From NCBI GenBank assembly GCA_963978895.1, contig OZ022238.1, forward strand, positions 11,717,342-11,781,341: 64,000 nucleotides of DNA, in the 5' to 3' direction. A program made the translations under genes and the position numbers. Every line of letters starts with the position of its first letter. Position 1 is the stretch's first letter. Source of the DNA: Erpobdella octoculata (lineage: Eukaryota > Annelida > Clitellata > Hirudinida > Erpobdellidae). This document shows positions 23,695-36,066 of the stretch, piece after piece. A model generated the notes under the pieces. The model did not search any database and had not been told where the DNA came from. It saw only the letters and a program-made list of their open reading frames with translations.

Positions 23695-23925
23695 TTACAA
23701 AACAACAAAATTGACTGCTAGTTTGCTCTTTTCCGAAACGGTCAACTCCAACAGGTACAGTTTCTGCAGAGGACATAACAACATACCACGTTGTGTTTTC
23801 ACTTTTTCAGTGCGGATGAATTTTTTCAGCGGCCATTCAAATTTCTTTAGATTTTTTGTTCCCACCAACACTACGTGTTTCACCTCGGGACGCCTTTGTT
23901 TTTTTTTCTTATTTCCACGCTGCAC
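23695..23925 (-). pseudogene. BEL/Pao integrase C-terminal-like fragment
   Basis: The minus-strand frame reads VVLVGTKNLKKFEWPL...EKVKTQRGMLLCPLQKLYLLE. This pattern of a WPL strand followed by a K-T-x-G and RP-x-Q-x-L-x-x-LE segment is the small C-terminal domain found after the integrase in BEL/Pao-type polyproteins. A central loop seems deleted. I see no LTRs, protease, RT or integrase core, so this is a scrap. Confidence 0.45.
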
Positions 23926-24278
23926 TAAAAATGGCCAGGCATTTATTGCGGAACCGATTCATTAACTTATGTAGTAATACCTGATGTTGTTAAATTTTTC
24001 CATGAATTTGTTACCAAGAATTTTTTTTTGAAAATAAGTCATTGAGATGTTTTGCCAGAACTTAGCTTTAGTCTTTGGGATGAGATCATTTAGATCTTCA
24101 GCTATCACATTCAATGGACGTTAATTGATGACATTCTGTACACATAGCTTAGAGTTTCCCTTAGCTGGTCGTAAATCAAACTGACATTGTCGAGAATTTT
24201 TGTCAATATATTTTTGACCGTTTTTATTAACTTCTCCTATCATCCACCCCACCACGCTGCTGAAGATAGGTTGACAAT
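23926..24278. other. no gene seen
   Basis: T-rich sequence between the BEL/Pao-like scrap and the truncated CR1 element. Confidence 0.4.
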
Positions 24279-24746
24279 CTAGTTTAGTTTATGACAGTGG
24301 CAAATTTTTCTACTTTTTTTATCAAGTTCCCTCAGGTAAACAGATGCAAACAAATCTGCTAATAGTTCTGCCTTTTCACGATCACCTTTCACTGTCACTT
24401 CCTTACCATTTAGCATTGTTTTCAGATGAGTACTTTGCTCTTTGCTTTTTCTAAATCTGTTTATGTAACTCCAAAAAGCCTTAGGGTTCTTCTTACTATT
24501 TTTTGCTACCTTTTTCTGAATATCTTCATGTAGTTTTCTAATCATACTTGATACTTCATTTCTCGTCTTATTATATTTAAATTTTGAGTCAGCTGTCTTG
24601 AATTTTACACATATTTTCCACAATGAGTTTTTTTCTTTAATTTTAACCTTCAAGTCTGCTGGTATGACTGTTTTATATCTTAGATTTACTGACATCGGAA
24701 CATATTTTTCTACTGAGGTTTCTATTGCATATTTCTTTTCCTTCAA
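24279..24746 (-). pseudogene. ORF2 linker between endonuclease and RT
   Basis: 155 residues rich in Lys, with KKNPKAFWSYINRFRKS and ELLADLFASVY. These are the usual linker signatures just before the fingers of CR1-type RT. The frame stops where RT should start. Confidence 0.75.
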
Positions 24747-24759
24747 TTTTTCATCCAGA

Positions 24760-25668
24760 TCAAAACAGGGAAAGGCTGCTGAGGTTGTGTATTTTTAGAT
24801 CTCTAAGGACTTGTTTTCTCATTGAATCATAATCACCTCTTCGATACATTCTTTTTGATTTTTGCACTATCAGACTTGTTTCGAAACCGACGTCAAACTG
24901 TAATGTACAATGATCACTTTTGGCCACTGGTTCTCTAATTTCCAAATTAGTTACAAAATCATCGTCCGTAATTAGAAGGTCCAAAATATTTGACTTCTGA
25001 GTACCTCTAATTTTTGTTGGCTCCATGACATGTTGTTTCAAATAATAAGTTCTTAAACAGTCTATCAATTTTTTTTCGAACATTGTACCGCTTCTATCTT
25101 CAGCCATCATCTCTGTCCAATTTACTCGTGGTAAGTTGAAATCTCCAATTATCAGATGATCACCCCTGAAAGCCATAAATTTATCTAAAAGAGTTATCAG
25201 ATTTTTATCGTTTTCTTCATCGCTGCCAGGAGATCTATAAACAACCAGAATTTGTATGCAAGATTTTTCATTTTCTATTTTGTAGTACACGTGTTCTTCA
25301 AATTTTGAGTCCAGCTTATGAAAAGAACATTTTAGATCTCTGTTTACATAAATAATTATACTTCGTTTACCGTGTTTGTAGAATCCTTTACTCACCATGT
25401 TGAAACCATCCAGACTGAATTCACTTTCCAGAGCTTTGTAATTCGAATGTTTAGGGTTTACTTCACTCAGCATGATCAATTTTGGAAATATTTTTAATGA
25501 TTTTATGTACAGCATCAATTCTGTTCTTTTATTTGAGTAACTATCCATGTTTGAATAAAAACATGGAATTGATCTTATTTTGATACTTTGATTGTTTTTA
25601 TGTTCAGTCTTACAATCTGCACAAGACCGGGTTGCCCTCTTACCACATATTGGTATTCCCCCGAACAT
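24760..25668 (-). pseudogene. ORF2 APE-type endonuclease
   Basis: About 300 residues with FYSNMDSYSNKRTEL (Asn-containing first strand, CR1 style), LIMLSEVNP (catalytic Glu), LIIGDFNLPRVNW (Asp/Asn motif), NILDLLITDD and a final SDHCTLQF (catalytic Asp-His). All catalytic landmarks are visible, so this domain is well preserved even though the element is dead. Confidence 0.85.
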
Positions 25669-26303
25669 TGGCTTTGTTTGTTTTTAGCCTCCTGCACCAA
25701 CTTTTTCTGAGAATCTCTGTCATTTTGTGACAGATCCTGTGTAACACCAATCTTTTCGAATTTACTATTCATTAGGTTTCTGACATTTTCCATTATCATG
25801 TTCTTTGCAGCATTATTGTGTAGTCTAACCATCAAAGGTCTATCTCTGTTTTCACACTTTTGACCTATTCTGAAAACACCTTTCACATCTGCGGCATCAA
25901 CCACTCCACCTGTTAAATGTCCAAACATTTCTGAGCAGAACTCTTTATCGTCCTTAGGATTTGTCTCGGACTCTGGGCATCTGTAAAGCATAAGATTATT
26001 TTTCCTCTTTTCTCTTTCTGCCACCAACAACTGATTTTCATCAACATTTTTGACAACTGTTCCTATGTCGTTTTCCAGGACAGTAATTTTCTCCAGGTTT
26101 TTACTTACAACTTCCGCCCAGCTTTTCTTTGAGGCAATTACTTCATCAGATACTTTTGTCTTTATTTCATCTGAAATTTTTATTTTTATGAATTCTTCCA
26201 TTTGCGTGATTTTGTCGCTCAAAATCTTTATTTCTGTCGAAAGTCCTTCTGTGCCAATTTTAGTTTGCAATTTTAAATCTTCCACCTGTGTACCGCACCG
26301 CAC
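25575..26303 (-). pseudogene. ORF1 coiled coil and RNA-binding-like region
   Basis: 242 residues. The first half is rich in Glu/Lys/Ile heptads (ILSDKITQMEEFIKIKISDE) and predicts a coiled coil. The second half has NNLMLYRCPES, VFRIGQK and RPLMVRLHN, the pattern of the RNA-recognition fold found in L1-like ORF1 proteins. It would coat element RNA. Its 3' end overlaps the start of ORF2. Confidence 0.7.
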
Positions 26304-26325
26304 TTTCCCAGCGCAGCTTCTAACA

Positions 26326-26545
26326 AATTAACTTTCTGGACGATGGATGTAATCTTTGATCCACATTCGTCACAGTTCTAACGGAGATTATTCTTTTCTT
26401 CGACCAGTAATTGTTGGAAATTTCTTGTTATTTTAGCACAAGTTGCATGATAGATCTTTTTACAAAGATCACAAGCTATCATGGAATCTCCTTTTCCATA
26501 GTCGATACTGCAGGTACTGCAACTTTCGAAGTTAGGTACCTCCAT
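26326..26545 (-). pseudogene. ORF1 N-terminus, PHD finger
   Basis: From the ATG at 26545 the frame reads CSTCSIDYGKGDSMIACDLC, then KKIYHATC and later CDECG. This is the C4HC3 spacing of a PHD finger. PHD fingers in ORF1 of CR1 elements are known. A stop at 26378-26380 lies inside the domain, and a frameshift near 26300 separates it from the coiled-coil part. Confidence 0.75.
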
Positions 26546-26640
26546 TGTCGCTCACCGCTTAATAAGACCAACGCTTTCACAAACCACCGATCTTTTAGAC
26601 ATCTTTCAACAGAAACGACAAACAAAAGCTATGTTTAACG

Positions 26641-26984
26641 ATTTTATCCTACTTCACTTAACGCACAATGTCAAAAGAAGCGCACGATAGAAAAAAAAAC
26701 AGCCGGTTGTTTACATCATTGTACCTATAAAATCTTCTCTCTCCTTTTTTCTACGCTTTCTAAGATTTGATCACCACTTACAATCAAACCAACAAACAGA
26801 AAGACGAGTGAAAATAAATAAAAGCATTTAAAAAATTAAATGACAGGTTTTTGGAATTTGCTTATTTAAACATTTATATACTTGTATTTGATTTGTCTTG
26901 TTTTTAAACATAAATAGTAATTATTTTTAATTTAAAAAATGGTTTTTTAATGTTCAAACTTCATTAAAATGCATTATCATGAGG
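26641..26984. other. no gene seen
   Basis: AT-rich DNA between two retroelements. Confidence 0.5.
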
Positions 26985-28606
26985 ATTGAGTCTATATTTC
27001 AAACTTCAATTCAATTGGATGACGGGAAGTTTCTTAATTTTTATTTTCATGGTTTTCAAGGTGTTTGCACCCAGTCTAGCCCTTCTTGTGAACTCCTCTA
27101 TTCGATCATCTTTTCTACTAACCTTCCAAAAGCGAGTGGTTATTCGTCCGAGGCTGAACAAATCTAATCTGAACCTTTCGGGTCCTAAGAGCTGTCGTCC
27201 AATTTCAAATCTTTCTTTTCTCTCTAAGCTCATTGAGCGCGTCGTGTACCGACAGCTTTTGATTTATGCTGAGTCAAACGGATTGCTTCCATCAACACAG
27301 TCTGTTTTTCGCCGTTTCCATTCTACTGAAACGGCGGTCCTAAAGATCTACAATGACACTATCTGTGCCCTGGACCGAGGCGAAGTAACTGTTTTACTAC
27401 AGCTTGATTTCAGCGCAGTTTTTGGTTGTGTCGATCATAGGCTTTTACTTCGGCTTTTTAAAATTTCCTACTTTCTGTCATCCTCTGCTCTTTGATGGAT
27501 TGAGTCCTTCCTCACTGATCGAACTCAGTTTGTTAGCAGGGGGGGTGATGTCTCGTTGATTTCCCAGGTTTTATCCGGCGTTACTTTTTAATTCTATACA
27601 CCGCCAATATTTCACGTATTGCAAGCTCGCGTGACATTAAAGTACATTTATATGCTGATGACACACAGCTATATTTTCACACGGCCGTTGATCGGGTTTA
27701 GCTCGTTAGTGATAAACTCTCTGCTTGTGTCACTGAAATAGAAGATTGGAGTGCTGCTATGCACCTCTATCTCAATCCTTCAAAAACTGAAATGATATGT
27801 TTTCATAGTGGAGTGATCAATACCCGTCTTTTAAAAACTACAGTTTACCCCTTGGTGCTGACATTGTTGTCTCTCCTGTTGGATTTATTCGCAGCCTAGG
27901 AATTCTCTTTGACAGCTCACTTAGCCTCATCCCTCATCCCTCATATACCCTCAGTATCCCGTCCCTGCTTTTTTCACATTCGCCGCATTCGACAGATAAA
28001 ATCATCTCTGGACCAGCCTTGTCTCAAGATTCTCATCGACGCTTTTGTTTTCTCATTATAGGATTACTGTAATGGAATTCTGGCTGCCATCCACCCGTTT
28101 CGACTCTCTATTCTTATACGAGTGTTCTTCATTCAGCCGCCCGCTTGGTGGTTGGTGCACCAGCAAGTAAACATATCTCTCCTATCCTCCGTCAATTGCG
28201 CTGGCTTCCCATTTCGTCCAGAATTTCTTATAAACTACTAGCATTTACATACAATATTCTTCAAAACAGCTTTCCAACTTACCTGCTCGATCTTATCAAT
28301 CTTTGTTAGGACTGCCCGGAAATACGCAGACTTCGTTCATCATCTTGTCGCGACCTAATTGTTCCCTGCGTTCGTCATAATTACGCGAGAAGAGCTTTTT
28401 CAGTTGCAGTTCCAATCGCTTGGAACGGCCTACCATCTACCATCAGGATATTAGAAACTACTGACTTTAAAACCTCTTTAAAAACTTTTTTACTTAATAA
28501 CGTTTAAAACTTTTAAATTTATATTATTTCACGCCGTCGCCTCTGGGCAAAACTTGTTTTGTTGTAGGCGACTAATAAATTTTAGTTGAACTGAATTGAA
28601 TTAAAT
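26985..28606 (+). mobile_element. decayed L2/CR1-like element
   Basis: The plus-strand RT is riddled with stops and frameshifts. Readable pieces include CRPISNLSFLSKLIERVVYRQL (split here by changes), VFRRFHSTETAVL, LLQLDFSAVFGCVDH (motif A region), YADDTQLYF near 27655-27680, and DYCNGILAA near 28065. The 3' end is near the AATAAATTTTAG at about 28575, followed by CAAGCAAC words. It is older than the neighbour at 29.4 kb. Confidence 0.75.
26986..27495 (+). pseudogene. reverse transcriptase N-terminal part, L2-like
   Basis: A readable stretch of about 110 residues covers the RT fingers and motif A. The catalytic region reads LDFSAVFGCVDH where an intact copy would have an AFD, so an essential feature is altered. 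A stop follows at 27493-27495. Confidence 0.75.
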
Positions 28607-29399
28607 TGCAAACAATCAAGCAACCAAGCAAGCAATCAAAACTAGCGGTGAAGTTAATATGAGGGATTTAACAAATCGTCCAATTCCTGCAACCATTTTG
28701 CTGTTTTTATGTAGTTGGTAGATCAATAGGGCTCATTTATTTTTATCAAACTTGGTCAAAAGTGTGGTTGATGTCGTTATTGCATCCTAATTTCTAAAAT
28801 CTGATACTTACAGGTGTTTCTATGTATTTTAAACAGACATTTTTTAGAGAGGTCCTTATTAGACCAATTTTTTTAAGTTTTATGGCGGGGCACCCTCTCA
28901 AATGGTAGATATTTATAAAGAAATACATGTACTAAATTTGTCGTTGAATAAAATACATTTCAGGAGTCGCTACCGACGAGTTTGCATCTTAAAAAGTGCA
29001 TGCCGAAAACTTACACGTTTAGCTTATTACAAGATTACTAATTAAATAAAAATAACTACAAAAATTAAATTAATTTATTGAAGCACATTTAAACAACTGT
29101 AACATATTTTTTGTATGTATACATTTGTGCGAATAGCTTGGTCAGTTTATAATTAAAATTAAAAACACACATGTTGCCCGGCCATTTTAGAATCAGTTGA
29201 AATGAGGTGATTGAGATTATTTTTTTAATATTTATTGACATCAAATTGATTGTTATTGTTGAGCCCAATGGATGGTTAACCTAATAAATTAAATGAATAA
29301 AAAGTTTCAGTTCACTAAACCTATGTGTAATGAGATAAAATTAGTTAAAACAAAAATATTCAATCACACTTAGGCCCTCTAATGTAATGCCTTAAATTC
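28607..29399. other. AT-rich intergenic DNA
   Basis: No open frame of note, no microsatellite and no repeat ends recognised. Confidence 0.5.
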
Positions 29400-29578
29400 C
29401 TTTTGTCTTAAATGGTGACTTCAACCTACCTGGTAAAGAAGCTTCTATTAATACTACTCTTCAAACTACTTTATACGAACTCAACTTAACCCAACACATT
29501 GACATTCCTACTCATAACAAAGGCAATTTACTCGATCTTGTCATTTCGCAGAGCACTTCATCCAATAAGTTCATCTCC

Positions 29579-30070
29579 ATGACTTCTATATCACCAGTCA
29601 CATTTTCCGACCATCACCTCATCTTTTACATAGTAGACCTTGTTAAACCATCGCCCGTTCCCTTTAAAATCCAAATAAGAAAGTACAACAATATTGATTG
29701 GAATCAATTTCACACTGAACTTGATACTACCATCGCATCACTCATGAACCTGTCTTCTGATGTAGACCTCCTTGCAGACTCATACGACAAAGCCCTTCGA
29801 CACCTTATGGACAAGCATGCACCTGCCAAGACTCGCACGTTACGTCCTAGTGAGCTTCTGTCTCATTCTGCTCGCCAGGCTAAAAGGAGATGTCGTCGTC
29901 TTGAGAGAGTGTTTTCAAAATCTAAAATCAAAGCAGATGAAAATAACTACCTTGAAGCCAAAAAATGTGCACGTGAGGCTATCCTCAGATCCCGGTTTGA
30001 TCACATTAAGGAGCAGCTCGACAGTGCTGCTCACTCATCCAAGCAGCTCTGGACTCTGGAAAGCTGCTAA
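29579..30070 (+). pseudogene. endonuclease end and linker
   Basis: Carries TFSDHHLIFY, which includes the catalytic Asp-His of the endonuclease, then a basic, Arg/Lys-rich linker with RQAKRRCRRLERVF. The frame is lost at about 30050 and resumes in the next frame. Confidence 0.78.
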
Positions 30071-31355
30071 CAACTTGCTTCACCGTAGCTCAACTCCACA
30101 CACCACCACCGACACTGACTGTAACAAACTTGCCAATTCATTCAACTCGTACTTCATAGATAAAATCAAATTGATCCACAGCTCCATATCAACATCCCTT
30201 TTAACAAAACCGCCGCTAACTATCTCTCAACTACACAGACCCCATGCTGGACCTACACTATCCTCTTTCACTCCATCTACAATATCCGAAGTCACTAAAC
30301 TCATCCACTCTATCCTTAATAAATCATCTCCGTTAGACCCAATACCAACCCCTATTCTGAAAAAATACGCCAGCTCATTATCTCCTTTCATCACCAAACT
30401 TGTTAACGAGTCACTTTCACAAGGAATTTTCCCTCAATCATACAAGATCGCCCAAGTTTTACCCATACTAAAAAAGAACAACCTCGACCCTTCCATCCCA
30501 TCCAACTACAGACCCATATCAAACCTCACCACCATCTCAAAACTACTTGAGAGGATTGTACTGAAAAGATTAGGACCTCATATAACCTCATCATGCAACT
30601 ACACAAAACTACAATGAGCCTATCGTTCCGGTCACTCCACGGAAACAGCCTTACTTCACGTACTTGATTCTATGCTACAAAACTGTGGCAACCAGAAAGC
30701 TGTTGTGCTGGTCTGCCTCGATCTCTCGGCCGCTTTCGACACCATTCGCCACGACATCCTCACTACCGGACTTGCCGACGAGTTTGGCGCTACCAGTTCT
30801 GCTTTGTCATGGATCTCCTCATACCTCAACGGCAGAAAACAATTCATAAAAATGGGCAAACACTCGTCTGCAGCCTCTGCCCTTGACGCGGGTGTTCCCC
30901 AAGGCTCTGTCCTGGGACCTCGTCTATTCACAACATACACCACACCCATCTGCGCCATCATCGAACAATCAAACGTCTCTTTCCACCAATACGCTGACGA
31001 CACCTGCCTTTTCACTGCTCTCTCTTGTGACGACTCACCAAACATGATCCAAACTCTTACACTCTGCACACACAAAATTCAACAGTGGCACCGCTTAAAC
31101 TTTTTACAGTTAAACCCTACCAAGTCTGAAGTAATCATCCTTGGCTCACCACAGCAACTCACCAAATTTAAAGAATTAACCTCAATAGACATCGCTGGAG
31201 CCACCCTTCCTATATCTTCACACGTTAAACTGCTAGGCGTCACCCTTGACAGCCACCTACGCTTCAAACGTCACATATCTTCGACTATAAAGGCCTGCAA
31301 CTATCCTATACAGGCCTTGAAACACATACGCCCCCTACTCTCTACTCTCTACTGA
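30051..31355 (+). pseudogene. reverse transcriptase, nearly complete
   Basis: Motifs in order: SNYRPISNLTTISKLLERIV, AYRSGHSTETALLHV (after a stop at 30615-30617), CLDLSAAFDTIRH (motif A, catalytic Asp present), GVPQGSVLGPRLF (motif B), HQYADDTCLF (motif C, about 30984-31013), LNPTKSEVI and VKLLGVTLD. One stop and one frameshift separate it from an open frame. This enzyme copies element RNA at a nicked target. Confidence 0.85.
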
Positions 31356-31762
31356 GACTGCTACCACCCTTGCACGCAGCCCAGTCACATCTAGACTGGA
31401 CTACTGCAACTCTCTGCTCTACGGAACATCATCGAATCGCTTAAATAAACTTCAACGTGTTCAGAATCAACTCGCCAAAGTCACCACAAACTCATCAACT
31501 GTCACTTCCTCCTCCAATAGAATATAGAATTATTTTCAAGATATCACTACTAACCTACCAGATTCTCAGCACTAACAACTCATCTTACTTAAATAAACTC
31601 ATCACCATTAGGACCAACAATAGACCACTCCCTTCTTCCAACTCTCTCTCACTTTACCAACCGGTTAGCCACTCAAAACTCACCAATAGATCATTCAACT
31701 ACAGTTCACCAGCCATCTGGAATTCACTGCCGCCATCAATCACATCATCACCATGCCTGACG
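31356..31762 (+). pseudogene. RT C-terminal region
   Basis: In several frames, LDYCNSLLYGT and NKLQRVQNQLAK are readable, the usual end of L2-type ORF2. The protein runs into (TA)n at 31766, which may be the element tail or a later insertion. Confidence 0.65.
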
Positions 31763-31764
31763 TC

Positions 31765-31765
<1 letters not shown>

Positions 31766-31815
<50 letters not shown>
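31766..31815 (+). repeat. (TA)n microsatellite
   Basis: About 25 TA units between the L2-like element and a MITE. Confidence 0.95.
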
Positions 31816-32306
<491 letters not shown>

Positions 32307-32435
32307 CCGTTGCTTCTAAAAAGTTTATAAAATAGGATGACGGCAAGCAGTATTTTGTCATGATTAATTTTTTTGACGCCCATGATGGAAGTAGAGCCAA
32401 AGTTTTTGGAGTGATCAGATATGTTCGAAGCTGCA

Positions 32436-32600
32436 GTTGCTGCTGCTGCAGTCTCATCAGTTTTAGATGTGAGTGTTTATACGTAGAAAAACTGGTCAAA
32501 TCCTTTTCTAGCTTCCAACGGTTGCTGTTGCAGGTTTATCAGTTTTAGGTGTGAGCTTTTGTACGTAGAGAAGCTTGTCAAACCCTTGTCTAGACGCCAG
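32436..32600 (+). repeat. 82-bp degenerate tandem pair
   Basis: Two copies of a unit with GTTGCTG...GCAG, ATCAGTTTTAG, TACGTAGA, GTCAAA and TCTAG in the same order; the ATCAG marker lies at 32456 and 32538. Confidence 0.75.
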
Positions 32601-33429
32601 GACTGGAAGCCAATTCAACATTTTTTGGTACTGATATCTTTGAATACATACGTATGCCAGTGTATTGGTACTTGAACCGTTGGTTTGAATTCTATTGTTA
32701 GGTTTTTCATAATTTCAAACCTGCATTTTATTTATTTTTGGCAACTGATTCCAACAGTTTTTTTTAAATATTTTATTAAATTAAGTTTGTTCTAACGAAT
32801 TGACTGCTGGTAAAATGCATTCTGAAAAAGTTGACAATAAGTTAAAAGCAATATATTCATGAATTATCAATATCTATTGACAAAATGGTGTAATTACTAT
32901 CAGAGTTATATCACTGTTTATCAAATAAGCATTTTGGTTTATTTTTAATGTTTACTATATATACCGGTATAGCAATGATAGCAAATTATTGAATTTTTGC
33001 CATATAAGAGAAGTAGAAAGTTGAGGCATTCTAATTATTTCAAAATTTTGTAGCATTATCATCAGAGTTATGTACGAGTTATAGAATTCCGGTGTATGTC
33101 ATAGAGTTAACTGGTTTCTAAGATTTTTCTCGATTTTGTTTAATCAGTTCAACGTTTGCAACAGTGATTATGTTTGTTAACTTTCAAAAACAAATAAATT
33201 AAACACAGTTCAACGTCTTAGACAATTACAGAATCACGTCGGGTTCACCAAAATGTTAGATCTCACGACTTTTTTTACGCATTAATATACACTTTGACGT
33301 TCCTGGAAAAATCGTTAAAAGATTATATTTTTATTTATTATGTACAGTCCACAAATGGAAGGTCAATAAAAACGTTTTGATCAGTCGAGCAAGGAGAACA
33401 AAAACAGTCAAAATTGAAATTATTTGAGT
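32601..33429. other. AT-rich intergenic DNA
   Basis: I see nothing beyond AT-rich unique-looking sequence. Confidence 0.5.
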
Positions 33430-33895
33430 TCAACAATTGCGTTCTGCACTGATTCTAATCTGGAAAAAAACTGGAGATTGATGTTGCTGCAACCACATAG
33501 CACAAAATATTATTCCATACATTAATGATACGATTTGCAAAATAAAATTTTGTGATATCACAGTGACAGGTACTCTACTCAGTCGTAGTCTAAGGCCGTA
33601 GCCCCTGGTACGTGTCTCACCCAAAAACTGAAAGTGCCAAATCACTTCGGAGTCCATCATTCTATTTATCATCTTGTAGCACAAGCACCAATTTGTTACA
33701 AGCCATCTGTGCTTCGGGATCTTAGGCCAAGAGCAGTAAGTCGGGAAAGGTACGACAGGTGGCAAACAGGGTATATAGCTTTGGTAAATTGTAGTAGCAC
33801 TTGTTTTAATTTTCCAATCTGTTGTTTTCAGTTGCAGCCCCAGACTAGAGAGCAGTACTCAAGTGTCGGTCTGACATAAATATAAAAAGCACGGC
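33430..33895 (-). pseudogene. CR1-type RT C-terminal fragment
   Basis: Reading the minus strand from 33895 gives YVRPTLEYCSLVWGC, then in shifted frames LRSRSTDGL, CYKMINRMMDSEV and TRTRGYGLRLRLSR. These are successive landmarks of the C-terminal region of CR1-clade ORF2, between the thumb and the 3' end. The equivalent region is intact at 61300-61760. No RT core remains. Confidence 0.7.
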
Positions 33896-34694
33896 AGAGC
33901 AACGTTTGAATTCTTAAAAAACTTTTGAAAAGAAGTATTACTGAAAAAGATATAAAATAATGTAAGACAAAAAACTTTTTTTTAATAATATGCAAAACAT
34001 TTTACCAATCAAATGGTTTTTTATTTATAAAACCACAGTTTTTTTAAACTTACGGTAAATATTTTCCCTAAATTTTTTGATTCCGAGTCTTTCCATCAAC
34101 AAATTAACTATAAAAATAAAATACGACACGACATTTTTTTTGGTACAATAGAATACACAACGAATTGAGATTTACTATGGCGACCTGCTGGAATTTTACC
34201 AGCAAAAAAACAGAACAACAATTCAATGATAAAACATGTTAATCATGAATTTTTAAGTTTTAAGTTTTGCTTTTTGCAATCTAGCTCTGTTGCTCTAACA
34301 TTTTATTTGTTTTAAACGTTGCTGCTTAGTCATGTAAGCGGTTCATAGCCCTTTGACATTGTATGATATAAATAAAGAAAACAAATAAATAAATAAAAGA
34401 TAAGCAAAAATATAAAATATTATTACAATCATAAAACGTTAGCAAAATTGACGTGAAGGATTTGAAAGTAATTTTAGAAATGTCCATTAAATCCAAAGCA
34501 GGACAATGAGAACTAAAGATTATATTTATTCGTTTTTTCAGCACCAAGCAATGAATCGGTTTTTATGTACGCCTGTATTGGTACCTGGGGTTTTGTACCA
34601 GCTTCTAAACTATGGGCGAAGTTTCAGGTAGAAAATACACTTTTTATTGATAAAATTGCAATCATCTGTTGTTTTTTTTCTTTTCGCCTAAACT

Positions 34695-34697
<3 letters not shown>
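33896..34697. other. AT-rich; possible 3' tail of another non-LTR copy
   Basis: At 34330-34400 a GACATTGTATGATATAAATAAAG segment (interrupted here in writing only) leads to an AAATAAATAAATAAA run, the style of a CR1 3' end. Nothing else is recognised. Confidence 0.4.

Positions 34698-34760
<63 letters not shown>
34698..34760 (+). repeat. (TA)n microsatellite
   Basis: About 31 TA units at the left of a CTAG-family cluster. Confidence 0.95.
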
Positions 34761-34762
<2 letters not shown>

Positions 34763-34765
34763 TAA

Positions 34766-34938
34766 AAATGAATGTTTGCATGTATGTATGTATGTATATA
34801 TATATATATGTTATTCATGCATTGCTACACCATTCATCCGATCGTAATGAAATTTTTACACAACCTTGAGAGTCAAGGGGAATCAAAAATAGAGAAAAAA
34901 AATTTTAAATCGTCACAAAATCAGCTGAGCGGAGCGGG

Positions 34939-34942
<4 letters not shown>
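34766..34942 (+). mobile_element. microsatellite-associated element, module 1
   Basis: Starts near ATGAATGTTTGCATGTATG, then has GCATTGCTACACCATTCATC, CACAACCTTGAGAGTCAAGG and GAGCGGAGCGGGAACTATAT at the end. The same ordered blocks occur at 60108, 62269 and 63298, and inverted at 38395-38560. Both sides are TA or TATG microsatellite. Confidence 0.8.
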
Positions 34943-34969
<27 letters not shown>

Positions 34970-35130
34970 CTAGCGGGGGCACCCGGCGTTGCCCGGGGTT
35001 TTTAAGAGGTTAACCTAATGCGTTTCTTTTTCGCTCCCGTTTCCTTCCTGCTTGCGCTACCGCTCCCGGTCGTTATCCGTTCCCTGTCGCTTTCCCGCTC
35101 ATTTTTTCGCTCTCAGTTCCCCCCCCCCTA
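34970..35130 (-). mobile_element. CTAG-ended hairpin module (module 2)
   Basis: Read on the minus strand, the module ends with a small hairpin (CCCGG-GCAACG-CCGGG), a 12-nt spacer and CTAG, followed by T of the (TA)n tract. A short 3' hairpin shortly before a CTRR end inserted between A and T is the classic Helitron 3' terminus. The body has AAAACCCCGGG and pyrimidine- or purine-rich repeats. The 5' end is not resolved. Confidence 0.65.
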
Positions 35131-35140
35131 GATCCGATTC

Positions 35141-36066
<926 letters not shown>

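Larger units (their letters stand above)
24279..26640 (-). mobile_element. CR1-type element: PHD-ORF1, endonuclease, truncated before RT
   Basis: Minus-strand order: 5' leader (about 26640-26546), ORF1 with an N-terminal PHD-like finger and a coiled coil, ORF2 with endonuclease and linker, then an end at about 24279 before any RT motif. The loss of the 3' half is unusual, since target-primed insertion normally loses the 5' end. A later deletion or rearrangement is likely. Confidence 0.8.
29400..31762 (+). mobile_element. L2-like non-LTR element, endonuclease tail to near 3' end
   Basis: Starts inside the endonuclease (LNGDFNLPG), passes SDHHLIFYIVD and a linker, and contains a complete RT. 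It ends at the (TA)n tract at 31766. The breaks are a frameshift near 30050, a stop at 30615-30617 and another at 31353-31355. It is much better preserved than its neighbour at 27 kb. Confidence 0.85.
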
